From Streptomyces cynarae (GTDB taxonomy: Bacteria; Actinomycetota; Actinomycetes; Streptomycetales; Streptomycetaceae): DNA of 64,000 bases. Shown piece by piece: positions 53,578-64,000 of the stretch. Location of the stretch: positions 3,724,001-3,788,000 of the forward strand of contig NZ_CP106793.1 of NCBI RefSeq assembly GCF_025642135.1, given 5' to 3'. Made by a program: the position numbers and the translations under genes. Under the pieces are notes generated by a model. That model made no database searches. It worked only from the letters and a program-made list of their open reading frames with translations, and was not told the DNA's origin. Each line of letters begins with the position of its first letter. The stretch's first letter is position 1.

Positions 53578-54261
53578 CTAATCGCTCCCGGGCTGGACGG
53601 GCCCCGCCCGGTCCAGCAGGCCCGTCCGGGCGGCCAGCGCGGCGGCCTCGAGGCGGGAGCCCACGCCCAGTTTCATCAGGACGCGTTGGACGTGGGTGCG
53701 AGCCGTGGACGGGGCGATGCCCATGCCCGCCGCGATCAGGCGGGTGTCCTCGCCGTCGGCCACCCGGACCAGGACCTCGACCTCCCTCGGGGTCAGCATC
53801 TGCAACAGGCGCTGGCCCTCGTCGTCCGGCTGCGCCGCCGGATTGAGCAGTTCGTTGAACGCGCCCTGCAACAACTGCGGCGCCACGGCCGCCTCGCCCG
53901 CCCGCGCCTTCATGATGGCCCGCTCGACGCCCTCGATGCGCTCGTCGTGCCGTACGTAGCCCGAGGCGCCGGCGGCGAACGCGGCCGCTATCCCGCGCGG
54001 GCTCGGCACCGGGCCGAGCACCAGCACCGCCACCTGCGGGCGCTCCCGCTTGATGCGCACCACCGGGTCGAAGGCGCCCGGCTCCGCGGGTGCCGCCGTG
54101 CCCAGCAGGCACACCTCGGGCGCCCTGCTGATCACCAGGTCCGCCGCCCCCGCGGCGGGCGCCGCAGCGGCGAGCACCCGGTGTCCCCTCAGCTTCAGAG
54201 CCGAGGCCAGCGCCTCGGCGAGCAATCGGTGGTCGTCGACCACCATGAGCCGCACTCCCAT
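53578..54261 (-). CDS. LuxR/NarL-type regulator with degenerate receiver
   Basis: 227 aa from ATG 54261 (MGVRLMVVDDHRLLAEALA), preceded by a G-rich site. The receiver retains the acidic pair (VVDDH), but the phospho-acceptor position reads PEVCLLGTAAP instead of LLD, and the Lys region reads YVRHDERI. Phosphorylation is therefore doubtful. The HTH is intact: LTPREVEVLVRVADGEDTRLIAAGMGIAPSTARTHVQRVLMKLGV. Such atypical receivers often respond to ligand or oligomer state. No histidine kinase is nearby. Single gene, facing the sugar symporter unit. Confidence 0.9.
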   Translation of the reverse strand: MGVRLMVVDDHRLLAEALASALKLRGHRVLAAAAPAAGAADLVISRAPEVCLLGTAAPAEPGAFDPVVRIKRERPQVAVLVLGPVPSPRGIAAAFAAGASGYVRHDERIEGVERAIMKARAGEAAVAPQLLQGAFNELLNPAAQPDDEGQRLLQMLTPREVEVLVRVADGEDTRLIAAGMGIAPSTARTHVQRVLMKLGVGSRLEAAALAARTGLLDRAGPVQPGSD

Positions 54262-54461
54262 CGAGCAACCCCCCAGTCCCCCCCGTGGATGCCCACTATG
54301 GATGCCCACTGGCCCGCATGGACAGAAGTCCCCCGGCGCACCCCCTGTCCTTCATGCCCCCGGAAGCTACACGCTTGTTCGACATCGCGCTTCCCCTACC
54401 GGCCAGAAGTGCCCCGGATTACGGAAATCCCGCCCAATGGCGCCTGATGACGGGTACGTGA

Positions 54462-54493
54462 AAGGCCCCGCACCCGAACAGGAGCGAGGCCTT
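54462..54493 (-). terminator. Hairpin terminator of first PQQ-propeller gene
   Basis: 10-bp stem with one wobble (AAGGCCTCGC / GCGGGGCCTT on the minus strand) and a 12-nt loop, 21 nt after the stop at 54514, followed by T-rich TTTCACG. The remainder of the 252-bp gap to the regulator shows no gene. Confidence 0.7.
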
Positions 54494-54513
54494 CGCCGTG
54501 CGCCGCGTACGCG

Positions 54514-56307
54514 CTACTTGGCGCCGAAGCCGAGCGCGGTGTACGACTTCTGATCGGCCGTGAACGGCTTGCCGACCAGGTCCTTGCCGAGGAACAGCCG
54601 GCCGTCGGTGTAGAGCAGCTCGGACGTCTTCGGCACCATGCTCATGATCGCGCCCAGCACCTCCCGGGAGGCCGGGGTCTCCAGCAGTCTCGTCTGCTTC
54701 AGAGATCCGCCGTCGACCGAGACCACCTGGGCGCCCTTGTTGTACGGGCCGCTCTTGTACGCCAGCACGTTCCCGCCGTCCATGCGGATCGGGAAGATGT
54801 CGTAGCCGTCGCCGGCGTCGATCCGGTCGCCGGTGGTCTTCCCGGTGGCCAGCGAGAACGAGATGATCTCGTTGGTGCGGGCGCCCTGTGCCGAGCCGTC
54901 GTGGTCGTTGGTCGGCACGTACAGCTTGTCGTTGCCCACCGTGATCGCCTGGCAGTCGTGCACCTTGCCGACGCCGCAGTGGTGCCCGTACTTGCCGTCC
55001 TCCAGCGCGATCTTCGTTCGCAGCCCGCCGGTGTCGTCCAGCGAGAAGACGTCCGTGGCGCCGGAGGCGGTGATGCCGCCCGAGTCGACACCGAACACCA
55101 CCGGCTTGGTGGAGATCACCTTGGCGTTGTCGATGCCCTGGGGGAGCTTGTAGCTCCACCTGGCGCCACCCGTCCTCGGGTCGAGCAGCTGGACCTCGTA
55201 CGACTCCTTGCCGAAGGGGCCGCACTTGCGCACCGCGACGAGCTGATCGCCGCCCGCGTAGCCGACGTCCGTGCAGGAGCCCCTCTGGTGCTGCCACAGC
55301 ACCTTGCCGGTGGTCAGGTCGAAGGCGGCACCGCCGTAGAGGCCGGCGCCGGCGGCGACCGTCGTGCCGCTGATCGAGACCTCACCGAACGGGACCGGGG
55401 CACCACCGGTGCCGACCGATTTCGTCCACAGCTTCTTCCCGGTGGCGACCTCGAACGCCGTGACGTCGCTGCACGGCTTGCGGTCCCGCACGTCGGCCCG
55501 CTTGCCCGACTCCGAGACCACCGCGGCGATCCCCGAGGAGCTGATCTCGGGGGAGCCCGCGCAGGTCTGGCCGTTCAGCGGCAGCGTCCACTTGGTCGCG
55601 CCGGTGTCCGGGTCGTAGCCCACGATCTTGTTGATGCCGGCCTTGGCGTAGACGGAGTCGGTGAGCCAGGAGCCCGCGACGTTGTCGAGCTCCTGTCCGT
55701 CCGTGATCCGCGGCGCCGGGATCCGGAAGAGGACCTTGGCGCTGGGGTCGGCCGGCGCCTTCTCCTTGCCGGAACCGGAACTTGCACCGGAGCCGGTGCC
55801 GCTGCCCTGGCCGCCCTGGCCGCTGTCGGCACCGGACGCGGAGCCGCCGCCCGTGTCGCTGCCGGAGGAGCTGTTCGCGTACCAGGCCCCGACGCCGACG
55901 ATCAGCGCGATGGCCGCGACCGCCGCGACGACGATCCACAGCGTGGCGCTCGGCCCCTTGCGGCCGCCGCCCGGGGTCCCGTGCGGAGGTACGGGGATCA
56001 TCGGCGGCTGCTGATAGCCGTAGCCGGGGTGCTGGTTCGGGTAGCCGTACCCGGGCTGCTGGGCATACCCGTATCCCGGTTGCGGCGGGGCCGGTGGCTG
56101 CGGGTAGCCGTAGCCGGGTCCCTGGGCGGGCGGCGGGGGTGCCTGGGGCGGCGGCTGGGGTGCGCCGAAGCCGCCCGGCGGCGGGGACTGCGGGGCGCCG
56201 AAACCACCGCCCGGGGCCGGGTTCTGCGGGGCGCCGAAACCACCGCCCGGCGGCGGCTGGTGGGGCGGCGGGGGCGGCTGGTGGGGAGGGGGCGGCGGCT
56301 GGCTCAT
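54514..56307 (-). CDS. Membrane-anchored PQQ-type beta-propeller protein (copy 1)
   Basis: 597 aa from ATG 56307. Residues 1-120 are Pro/Gly/Gln/Tyr-rich (repeats of GGGFGAPQ, PGYGYPQ) and probably cytosolic and disordered. One TM helix follows (LWIVVAAVAAIALIVGVGAWY, about 125-145), then a Ser/Gly linker. The extracytoplasmic propeller has blades of the PQQ/quinoprotein-like sort: GYDPDTGATKWTLPLNG, FEVATGKKLWTKSVG, FDLTTGKVLWQHQRG, LDPRTGGARWSYKLP, FSLATGKTTGDR. PQQ-binding residues are not evident, so this is a structural repeat, perhaps for protein or ligand binding at the envelope. Paralogue of the next gene, with a 61-nt gap. Confidence 0.85.
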   Translation of the reverse strand: MSQPPPPPHQPPPPPHQPPPGGGFGAPQNPAPGGGFGAPQSPPPGGFGAPQPPPQAPPPPAQGPGYGYPQPPAPPQPGYGYAQQPGYGYPNQHPGYGYQQPPMIPVPPHGTPGGGRKGPSATLWIVVAAVAAIALIVGVGAWYANSSSGSDTGGGSASGADSGQGGQGSGTGSGASSGSGKEKAPADPSAKVLFRIPAPRITDGQELDNVAGSWLTDSVYAKAGINKIVGYDPDTGATKWTLPLNGQTCAGSPEISSSGIAAVVSESGKRADVRDRKPCSDVTAFEVATGKKLWTKSVGTGGAPVPFGEVSISGTTVAAGAGLYGGAAFDLTTGKVLWQHQRGSCTDVGYAGGDQLVAVRKCGPFGKESYEVQLLDPRTGGARWSYKLPQGIDNAKVISTKPVVFGVDSGGITASGATDVFSLDDTGGLRTKIALEDGKYGHHCGVGKVHDCQAITVGNDKLYVPTNDHDGSAQGARTNEIISFSLATGKTTGDRIDAGDGYDIFPIRMDGGNVLAYKSGPYNKGAQVVSVDGGSLKQTRLLETPASREVLGAIMSMVPKTSELLYTDGRLFLGKDLVGKPFTADQKSYTALGFGAK

Positions 56308-56368
56308 GGCGTGAGGACCTCGAATGACACAGGAACAGTGGGCGGGGACGGGCGGGTCGGCGGACCGC

Positions 56369-58228
56369 TCACTTGCCGTAGGCCAGCATCAGCTTCTCCT
56401 TGGACCGGGTACCGCCGGTCAGCCGGGTGGTGGAGAGGTAGAGGCGCCCGTCCACGTAGTCGATCGCCTTGGAGAAGAAGCCGCTCTCGACCTGCGCGGC
56501 GCCCGCCGGGTTCTGGAGCAGCTTCGCCGCGGTGTGGCTGCCGCCTGCCGTCGCGATGGAGACGACCTGGCCGCCCGTGTCGTACGACGGCTCGACATAC
56601 GCGATCAGATGGGTGCCGTCCATCTTGAGCGGGAGCATCGACTCGTCCGCCGGGGACTTCACCCGCCACTTCTCCTTGCCGGTGTCCAGGCTGATCGCGA
56701 CGATCTCGTTCGGGCCGCTCTTCGCGTCGGTCGGCAGGTACAGGGTGCTCGCGTCCGCCACGGCGCCCGTGCAGCCCTGCAGGTCACGATTGAGGATGGC
56801 CCAGCCGCACTGCGGAGCGAAGGACTCGTTGACGTCGAGCTGGGAGCGCAGGCTGCCGTCGCTCTTCAGGGTGGAGACGTTCCACCGCGTCTTGTCCTCG
56901 TTGGTGAGGTAGAGGACGACCGGGTCGACGGAGTAGATGCGGGCGAGCGTCCAGCCCTTGGGGATCTTCTTGGTCCACTTCGCCCTGCCGGTCGTGGGGT
57001 CGAGCTCCTGCACCTCGTCGTGCGGGTCGGAACCGCCGGCGCCGCAGGAGGCGACCGAGAGGAGCTTGGCGCCGCCCGCGAACGCGGTCGGGAAGCAGGC
57101 CGCGCCGTACCGCTGCTTCTCCCACAACTTCTTGCCGGTGGCCACGTCGTACGCCAGGCCGGACTGCGCGCGGGCGACCAGCAGGGTCCTGCCCGTGACG
57201 GTCAGGTCGACGGCGAGCGCGCTGTCGAACAGGGCACCGTCGGCAATCTGCGCGCTCCAGCCCTTCTTTCCGGTGTCGAGGTCGATCTCCTGGATGTGGT
57301 TGCACTTGGCGCTGTCGCTCACGCCGCTCATGTAGGCGACCACGACCTTGTCGTCGGCCGTCTTCTGCGGAGTGACCGCGCAGATCTTCTGCGGGAAGGA
57401 GATCGGGTTCCAGGCGGGGCTGCCGCCCGCGACGTCGTAGGCGAAGACCTGCTTGTACGCGGCCTTCACCGCCGTCCTGCCGGTGATCCACATGCCGGGG
57501 GCGTCGGCGCCGTGACCGGGCGCGTCGGGCGCCTGCTGGTACCAGAGGACCCTGTCCTCGCCCGACCTGCGGCCCTGGTTGAGGTTCTCCGGGTCCGCAC
57601 CGCCGCTGCCACCGCCCGCGTCGGCCGGGGCGGAGGCGGTGGAGGACGGCCCTGAGCTCTGGTTCTTGCCGGCGGTGGGCTCGTTCTCCCCGCCGCCGCT
57701 GACCGCGTACACGGTGCCGCCTATGAGGACCAGCACGGCGACGGCGGCGCCCACGACCAGCGCGGGCTTGCCCTTGAAGGGGTTGCTGGAGCCGCCGCCG
57801 GGGGGCGGGAGGGGCGCGCCGGGGAACTGGTGCGGCTGCTGCGGGTAGCCGTAGCCGGGGTGGGGAGCGGCGTAGGGGCCGGACTGCTGGGCGTACGGAC
57901 CGGGCTGACCGCCGTACGGACCGGGCTGACCGCCGTACGGACCCGGACCGCCGTACGGGCCCGGACCACCGTACGGGCCCGGCTGCGGATAAGCGCCTGG
58001 CTGCTGATACGGGCCGGAAGGCGGCGGCTGCGGCGGCTGTGGCTGTGGCTGTGGCTGTGGCTGCGGGTGGCCGTACCCCGGCTGGGGTGGGGTCGCGGGG
58101 GGCTGGACGGGCGGCGGCGGGGTCGCCTGCCGGGGGTCCTGCGGGGCACCGGAACCGACCTGCGGCGGCGGATTCTGCGGTATCCCGGAACTGCCCCCAT
58201 GAGGCGGCCGGCCGGGCGGCTGAGTCAT
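56369..58228 (-). CDS. Membrane-anchored PQQ-type beta-propeller protein (copy 2)
   Basis: 619 aa from ATG 58228, with GGGGGAAAG upstream. Same architecture as copy 1: a Pro/Gly/Tyr-rich head with repeats (GGPGPYGG, QPGPYGG), a TM helix (ALVVGAAVAVLVLIGGTVYAV), then an extracytoplasmic propeller with blades EIDLDTGKKGWSAQI, YDVATGKKLWEKQRYG, LDPTTGRAKWTKKIP and ISLDTGKEKWRVKSP. Four or more Cys are distributed in blades and could form disulphides. Identity to copy 1 is clear but not high, suggesting old duplication and divergence. Function unknown. Confidence 0.85.
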   Translation of the reverse strand: MTQPPGRPPHGGSSGIPQNPPPQVGSGAPQDPRQATPPPPVQPPATPPQPGYGHPQPQPQPQPQPPQPPPSGPYQQPGAYPQPGPYGGPGPYGGPGPYGGQPGPYGGQPGPYAQQSGPYAAPHPGYGYPQQPHQFPGAPLPPPGGGSSNPFKGKPALVVGAAVAVLVLIGGTVYAVSGGGENEPTAGKNQSSGPSSTASAPADAGGGSGGADPENLNQGRRSGEDRVLWYQQAPDAPGHGADAPGMWITGRTAVKAAYKQVFAYDVAGGSPAWNPISFPQKICAVTPQKTADDKVVVAYMSGVSDSAKCNHIQEIDLDTGKKGWSAQIADGALFDSALAVDLTVTGRTLLVARAQSGLAYDVATGKKLWEKQRYGAACFPTAFAGGAKLLSVASCGAGGSDPHDEVQELDPTTGRAKWTKKIPKGWTLARIYSVDPVVLYLTNEDKTRWNVSTLKSDGSLRSQLDVNESFAPQCGWAILNRDLQGCTGAVADASTLYLPTDAKSGPNEIVAISLDTGKEKWRVKSPADESMLPLKMDGTHLIAYVEPSYDTGGQVVSIATAGGSHTAAKLLQNPAGAAQVESGFFSKAIDYVDGRLYLSTTRLTGGTRSKEKLMLAYGK

Positions 58229-58345
58229 CAGCGCTTTCCCCCTCAAAACTGATGCGTCCCCACGCCCGTGGTGCTCGTTTCCGCCACGCCGGTGGTACTC
58301 AGGCTGTTCTCAGACGGACCTTTCTATCACTGGGACGTCCTCGAA

Positions 58346-58391
58346 CACGGGGCCGGTCCTGCCCCTGTTCCCAAGGGAGGACCGGCCCGTG
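58346..58391 (-). terminator. Hairpin terminator of ABC-F gene
   Basis: 14-bp stem with one bulged G (CACGGGGCCGGTCCT / AGGACCGGCCCGTG) and a 17-nt loop, about 60 nt beyond the ABC-F stop on the minus strand. It separates that transcript from the PQQ-propeller genes. Confidence 0.7.
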
Positions 58392-58451
58392 ATGCCCTCG
58401 TTACGCGCCTTCCCGCGCCACTCGCGGCGCGCGCACCGTGCCCGCCAACAC

Positions 58452-60257
<1,806 letters not shown>

Positions 60258-60414
60258 TTCACTCCTGACGCGGGGATCGATCAGCCTTCAAGCGTAGGGC
60301 CTCCGGGGGAGGGGGCGGGGCGCGTGGGGGTCGTCACTCTTCGTGGTGACGTGGTCGGTGATCGACGGCTACGGTGGGAAGGCAGGCCGCAGGATCCCGT
60401 CCATGGGAGGAACC

Positions 60415-61032
60415 ATGACTGCCGAGCCGATCTCCGAGGCCGCCGTGCCCGACGCCGAGCCGACCTCGCGGTGGCCGGTGCCTCCGGCGGACGGCTGGAC
60501 TGTGGACGACCTGTTCACCCTGCCCGACCTCCCGCCGCACACCGAGTTGATCGACGGGAGCCTGGTCTTCGTGAGTCCGCAGCGGGATTTCCACAGCATT
60601 GTCATCGACCTGCTGGTGGGTGGCCTCCGCCGTACAGTACCTCCGAGGTTCAAGGTCCGCCGCGAGATGACCGTGGTCATCGACCGCAAGAACGGGCCCG
60701 AGCCGGACATCTCCGTGCTCCATGGGGAGGCGGTCACCGGCCGCAGCCAGACGTTGTTCCGGGCCGCCGACGTCGTCCTCGCCGTGGAGGTGGTCTCGCC
60801 GGATTCGGAGTCCCGCGACCGTGACACCAAGCCCCGCAAGTACGCCGCCGCGGGGATCGACCACTTCTGGCTGGTGGAGATGGTGGGAGAGGAGGAGCGG
60901 CCGGTCGTCTACGTGTATGAGCGCGATCCGGTGACCAAGAGCTACACGGTCACCGGCATCCACCACGACCGGCTGAAGGTCTCCGTCCCGTTCGAGATCG
61001 ACATCGACCTGTCGGAGATCGACTCCCTCTGA
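60415..61032 (+). CDS. Uma2-family PD-(D/E)xK nuclease-like protein
   Basis: 205 aa from ATG 60415, with GGGAGG upstream. Uma2 (DUF820) fold: TVDDLFTLPDLPPHTELIDGSLVFVSPQ, KVRREMTVVIDRKNGPEPDISVL (catalytic Asp in EPDISV), LAVEVVSPDSESRDRDTKPRKYAAAGIDHFWLVEM (Glu in EVVSP, Lys in RKYAAAGI). These form the PD-ExK-type active site. Streptomyces carry many copies, with unknown cellular role. Divergent from the ABC-F gene and convergent with ispE (12-nt gap). It appears to be a single-gene insertion between core genes. Confidence 0.9.
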   Translation: MTAEPISEAAVPDAEPTSRWPVPPADGWTVDDLFTLPDLPPHTELIDGSLVFVSPQRDFHSIVIDLLVGGLRRTVPPRFKVRREMTVVIDRKNGPEPDISVLHGEAVTGRSQTLFRAADVVLAVEVVSPDSESRDRDTKPRKYAAAGIDHFWLVEMVGEEERPVVYVYERDPVTKSYTVTGIHHDRLKVSVPFEIDIDLSEIDSL

Positions 61033-61044
61033 GGCGTCCGCCCG

Positions 61045-61938
61045 TCAGAGAACCGTCGCCCCCGCCACCGGCCCCGCCGCCACCCGCACCGCTCTGCATG
61101 TCCCCGACGCCCGCAGGGCCTCGGCCACCTTCTCCGCCGCCTCGGCATCCCGCGCGAGGAACGCCGTGGTAGGCCCGGAGCCGGAGACCAGTTCGGCCAG
61201 CGCGCCGGCCTCCCGCCCCGCCTCCAGCGTCTGAGCCAGTTCCGGGAACAGGGACAGCGCCGCCGGCTGAAGGTCGTTGGAGACTGCGGCGGCCAGCGCG
61301 TCCGCGTCGCCCTCGGCCAGCGCCTCCAGCAGCTCCGCTGAAGCCACCGGCTCCGGAACCTCCCGCCCCTGTGCCATTCGGTCGAACTCCCGGAAGACCG
61401 CCGGGGTGGACAGGCCCCCCTCGGCCATCGCGAACACCCAGTGGAACGTGCCCCCGACCTCCAGCGCCGTCAGCTTCTCGCCCCGCCCGATGCCCAGCGC
61501 CGCCCCGCCCACCAGGCTGAACGGCACATCGCTGCCCAGCTCGGCGCAGATCTCCAGCAGTTCCTCGCGCGAGGCTCCCGTGCCCCACAGCGCGTCGCAC
61601 GCCAGCAGTGCGCCCGCCCCGTCCGCGCTGCCGCCCGCCATGCCCCCGGCGACCGGGATGTCCTTGGCGATGTGGATGTGCACGGCCGGATCAAGGCCGC
61701 GGCGTTGCGCGAGCGTCAGCGCCGCCCGCGCCGCCAGGTTCGTACGGTCGAGCGGCACCTGCGCGGCGTACGGTCCCGAGCAGGCGACGCGCAGCTCGTC
61801 GGCCGGGGTCACCGTGATCTCGTCGTACAGGCCGACGGCCAGGAAGACGTTCGCCAGGTCGTGGAAGCCGTCGGGGCGGGCACCGCCCACCGCGAGCTGC
61901 ACGTTCACCTTGGCCGGGACGCGAACCCTGACACTCAC
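61045..61938 (-). CDS. ispE: 4-diphosphocytidyl-2-C-methyl-D-erythritol kinase
   Basis: 297 aa from GTG 61938, directly after the ksgA stop. GHMP kinase of the MEP isoprenoid pathway. Motifs: VRVPAKVNVQLAVGGARPDGFHDLANVFLAVGLYDEI, the ATP loop IPVAGGMAGGSADGAGALL, ELGSDVPFSLVGGAALGIGRGE, and the late VSGSGPTTAFL. Usual length. Co-transcribed with ksgA and rpf on the minus strand. Confidence 0.97.
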   Translation of the reverse strand: MSVRVRVPAKVNVQLAVGGARPDGFHDLANVFLAVGLYDEITVTPADELRVACSGPYAAQVPLDRTNLAARAALTLAQRRGLDPAVHIHIAKDIPVAGGMAGGSADGAGALLACDALWGTGASREELLEICAELGSDVPFSLVGGAALGIGRGEKLTALEVGGTFHWVFAMAEGGLSTPAVFREFDRMAQGREVPEPVASAELLEALAEGDADALAAAVSNDLQPAALSLFPELAQTLEAGREAGALAELVSGSGPTTAFLARDAEAAEKVAEALRASGTCRAVRVAAGPVAGATVL

Positions 61939-62805
61939 TTACTCGGACTCCCTGTGCTCGGCGATACGCGCGAACTCCTCCACCGTCAGCGACTCGCCCC
62001 TCGCCTGCGGTGAGATGCCGGCGGCCACGAGCGCCGTCTCCGCCGCCGCGGCCGACCCCGCCCATCCGGCGAGCGCGGCCCGCAGCGTCTTGCGCCGCTG
62101 GGCGAACGCCGCGTCCACGACCGCGAACACCTCGCCCTTCGACGCGGAGGTCTTGATCGGCTCGGCGCGCCGCACCAGCGAGACCAGCCCGCTGTCGACG
62201 TTGGGCGCGGGCCAGAAGACGTTGCGCCCGATGGCCCCGGCGCGCTTGACCTCCGCGTACCAGTTGGCCTTCACGGACGGCACCCCGTACACCTTCGACC
62301 CGGGCGCGGCGGCGAGCCGGTCGGCGACCTCGGACTGCACCATCACCAGCGTCCGCTCGATGCTCGGGAAGGTGTCGAGCATGTGGAGCAGGACGGGGAC
62401 GGCGACGTTGTAGGGCAGGTTCGCGACCAGCGCGGTGGGCGCGGGGCCCGGCAGCTCCCGGACGTGCAGCGCGTCGGAGTGCACCAGCGCGAACCGCTCG
62501 GCGCGCTCCGGCATGCGCGCCGCGATGGTGGCGGGCAGCGCCCCCGCCAGCACGTCGTCGATCTCGACGGCGGTGACGCGCTCCGCGACCTCGAGGAGCG
62601 CCAGCGTCAGCGAGCCGAGCCCTGGTCCCACCTCCACGACGACGTCGTCGGGCCGCACGTCGGCGGTGCGGACGATGCGCCGCACGGTGTTGGCGTCGAT
62701 GACGAAGTTCTGGCCGCGCTGTTTGGTGGGGCGTACGCCGAGGGCCGCCGCCAGCTCACGGACGTCGGCGGGGCCCAACAGGGCGTCGGGGGTGGGGCTG
62801 CTCAC
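61939..62805 (-). CDS. ksgA: 16S rRNA dimethyladenosine transferase KsgA/RsmA
   Basis: 288 aa from GTG 62805. Dimethylates two adjacent adenines near the 3' end of 16S rRNA. Motifs: [27 protein letters not shown]-binding [31 protein letters not shown], and the catalytic [15 protein letters not shown]. Then the [20 protein letters not shown] and C-terminal helical region follow. Complete, zero gap to ispE, and 47 nt after rpf. Confidence 0.97.
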   Translation of the reverse strand: MSSPTPDALLGPADVRELAAALGVRPTKQRGQNFVIDANTVRRIVRTADVRPDDVVVEVGPGLGSLTLALLEVAERVTAVEIDDVLAGALPATIAARMPERAERFALVHSDALHVRELPGPAPTALVANLPYNVAVPVLLHMLDTFPSIERTLVMVQSEVADRLAAAPGSKVYGVPSVKANWYAEVKRAGAIGRNVFWPAPNVDSGLVSLVRRAEPIKTSASKGEVFAVVDAAFAQRRKTLRAALAGWAGSAAAAETALVAAGISPQARGESLTVEEFARIAEHRESE

Positions 62806-62852
62806 GGGGCAAGCCTACGGGGCGGTGCCCGGGCCCTGAGCCGGTGGCACCG

Positions 62853-64000
62853 TCACCGGTACAGCCGCGACCCGCAGTGCGGCCACGGGCTGGTCCCCTG
62901 GCGCGTGAACAGCTTCTTCGCCCGGTACGTCTGCTCCTCCGCGGGTGCGTCCTGCGGCCGGCCCGAGCCGCCGAGGCTGCGCCAGGTGCGCCGGTCGAAC
63001 TGGTAGAGGCCGCCGTACGTGCCCGACGGGTCCACCGCGTGCGCACGGCCGCCGGACTCGCAGGCCGCGAGCCCCTTCCAGTTCAGGTGCTCCGCCCCCT
63101 CCACCAGGTCCGGGCGCGGCTTGGTGCCGATCCGGACGAGCTGGGTCTGTGGCTGCCGCACCACCTCGTCGCTGATCCGCCGCGGTCTCTCCTTCACGCC
63201 GTTGACGGTGCGCAGGGCGTACGTGACCCGGCGCGCGCCCGCCTGCCCGGGCCGCGCGACCACCTCCGTGCCCTTGAGCAGGTTCGGGTCCTTGGTGCGC
63301 CGTACGTCGAACGCGATCGGTTCCTCGCGGACCTCCTGGGAGCCCATCACCCGCAGCACGGTCACCGTCTGCCCGTCGCGCGGGAGGCTGTCCGGTGCCA
63401 CGGACGTCGCGTCCTGCCGGTAGAGCACGACCCCGGCCTGGGCGACGGCCTCGCGGACGGTCGCCGCGTTGGTCCGGATGGTGCGGGCCTGACCGTCCGC
63501 GAGGACCGTCACGGTGCGCTCGGTGCGGACGTCCAGCTCGAGCCCGACCCGGCCGATCCTCTGGGAGCGCGAGGTCGATACGTAGGCGCCCTCCGCGCGC
63601 ACCCCGAGCTGCTGGAGCGCGGCATCCACCGTGGGCGCCGTCGTCCACACCTCGCGCTGGATGCCGTCGATGGTGAGCCGCACGGGGCGGCCGTAGCGCA
63701 CCGCGACCTCCTCGCCGCTCATGAGCGGTGTCCCGGGCGCTGGGGCGACGAGGTCGTGATCGCCGACCTTCACGCCCTGCTGGGCGAGCAGCTCGCCGAC
63801 GTCGGAGGCGAAGGTGTGCAGCGTGCGGGTGCGGCCGTCCACGGTCAGCTCGACGGCCTTGTCGTTGGCGACGAACGCGGTGGTGCCGCCGGCGAGGAAC
63901 GCGACGACGAGCGCCTGCGGGATCAGACGGCGCATGGAGTCGGGGCGTGCGCCGCCCTTTCTGCCGCGCGCCGCGTGCCGGGCCTGGGCGCGCCCCGAGG
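62853..64000 (-). CDS. rpfB: Resuscitation-promoting factor (RpfB type), 5' end outside window
   Basis: Open to the right edge. A methionine at 63935 is possible, but it has no ribosome-binding site, and the frame continues through a basic segment (RAQARHAARGRKGG), so the true start is probably outside the window. A signal anchor (RRLIPQALVVAFLAGGTTAFV) is followed by three DUF348 repeats (VELTVDGRTRTLHTFASDVGELLAQQG and similar), a G5 domain (IAFDVRRTKDPNLLKGTEVVARPGQAG), and a C-terminal Rpf transglycosylase-like domain (NWKGLAACESGGRAHAVDPSGTYGGLYQFDRRTW, catalytic Glu in ACESGG). Role: peptidoglycan cleavage at spore germination or resuscitation. Upstream of ksgA/ispE as in S. coelicolor. 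Confidence 0.93.
   Translation of the reverse strand, partial: SGRAQARHAARGRKGGARPDSMRRLIPQALVVAFLAGGTTAFVANDKAVELTVDGRTRTLHTFASDVGELLAQQGVKVGDHDLVAPAPGTPLMSGEEVAVRYGRPVRLTIDGIQREVWTTAPTVDAALQQLGVRAEGAYVSTSRSQRIGRVGLELDVRTERTVTVLADGQARTIRTNAATVREAVAQAGVVLYRQDATSVAPDSLPRDGQTVTVLRVMGSQEVREEPIAFDVRRTKDPNLLKGTEVVARPGQAGARRVTYALRTVNGVKERPRRISDEVVRQPQTQLVRIGTKPRPDLVEGAEHLNWKGLAACESGGRAHAVDPSGTYGGLYQFDRRTWRSLGGSGRPQDAPAEEQTYRAKKLFTRQGTSPWPHCGSRLYR

Overview
The window is chromosomal DNA of a high-GC actinomycete, almost certainly a Streptomyces. Evidence: strong third-position GC bias that leaves long spurious frames on the opposite strand, many GTG starts, dense co-directional operons, and a gene order (mfd - FtsX/ABC exporter - glmU - prs - rplY - pth - ppc - desaturase/TetR - tam/tamR - galTEK - ABC-F - ispE - ksgA - rpf) that matches, from memory, the S. 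coelicolor SCO3109-SCO3150 interval. No insertion sequence, prophage, CRISPR array or replication origin was seen.

Layout. 1-10.3 kb: a giant secreted YD/RHS-repeat protein (minus strand, cut by the left edge), a small operon for a BMP-like anchored protein and a membrane protein, and a lipoprotein HNH nuclease. 10.6-18.1 kb: mfd, a GC-rich inverted-repeat element, and an FtsX-type exporter whose permease gene carries an apparent 1-nt frameshift. 18.6-26.6 kb: an MFS exporter, a GNAT protein, a GH27 alpha-galactosidase with a ricin-type lectin domain, a possible structured RNA, a YciI protein, a DUF485/acetate-type symporter pair and a DivIVA-like coiled-coil protein.

26.8-31.9 kb is the most unusual part. 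It is a divergent cluster of polymorphic-toxin-type modules without secretion signals: an Imm35/YrhB-like + Pro-rich + deaminase + SUKH-4 fusion (with two apparent 1-nt frameshifts), a WHH-nuclease + SUKH-1 fusion, a YwqJ-type deaminase, and a SUKH-3 protein. An orphan NarL-type histidine kinase and a TTA-containing HTH/LAGLIDADG-like gene next to tRNA-Gln follow.

34.2-46.6 kb is core metabolism: tRNA-Gln, glmU, prs, rplY, pth, a sortase-anchored LAETG protein, ppc, a membrane desaturase with its TetR regulator, a VOC protein, and the trans-aconitate methyltransferase/MarR pair tam-tamR. 46.6-54.3 kb has two NarL-type regulators (one with a degenerate receiver), a GNAT, and the galTEK operon divergent from a Na+/sugar symporter. 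With the alpha-galactosidase upstream these form a plausible galactoside-utilisation set. 54.5-64 kb: two paralogous membrane-anchored PQQ-type beta-propeller proteins, an ABC-F ATPase, a Uma2-family nuclease, ispE, ksgA and an Rpf-type muralytic factor cut by the right edge.

Domain names come from motif recognition by eye and no database search was run. Frames were checked by hand translation at the frameshift sites and at several points in the RHS gene.
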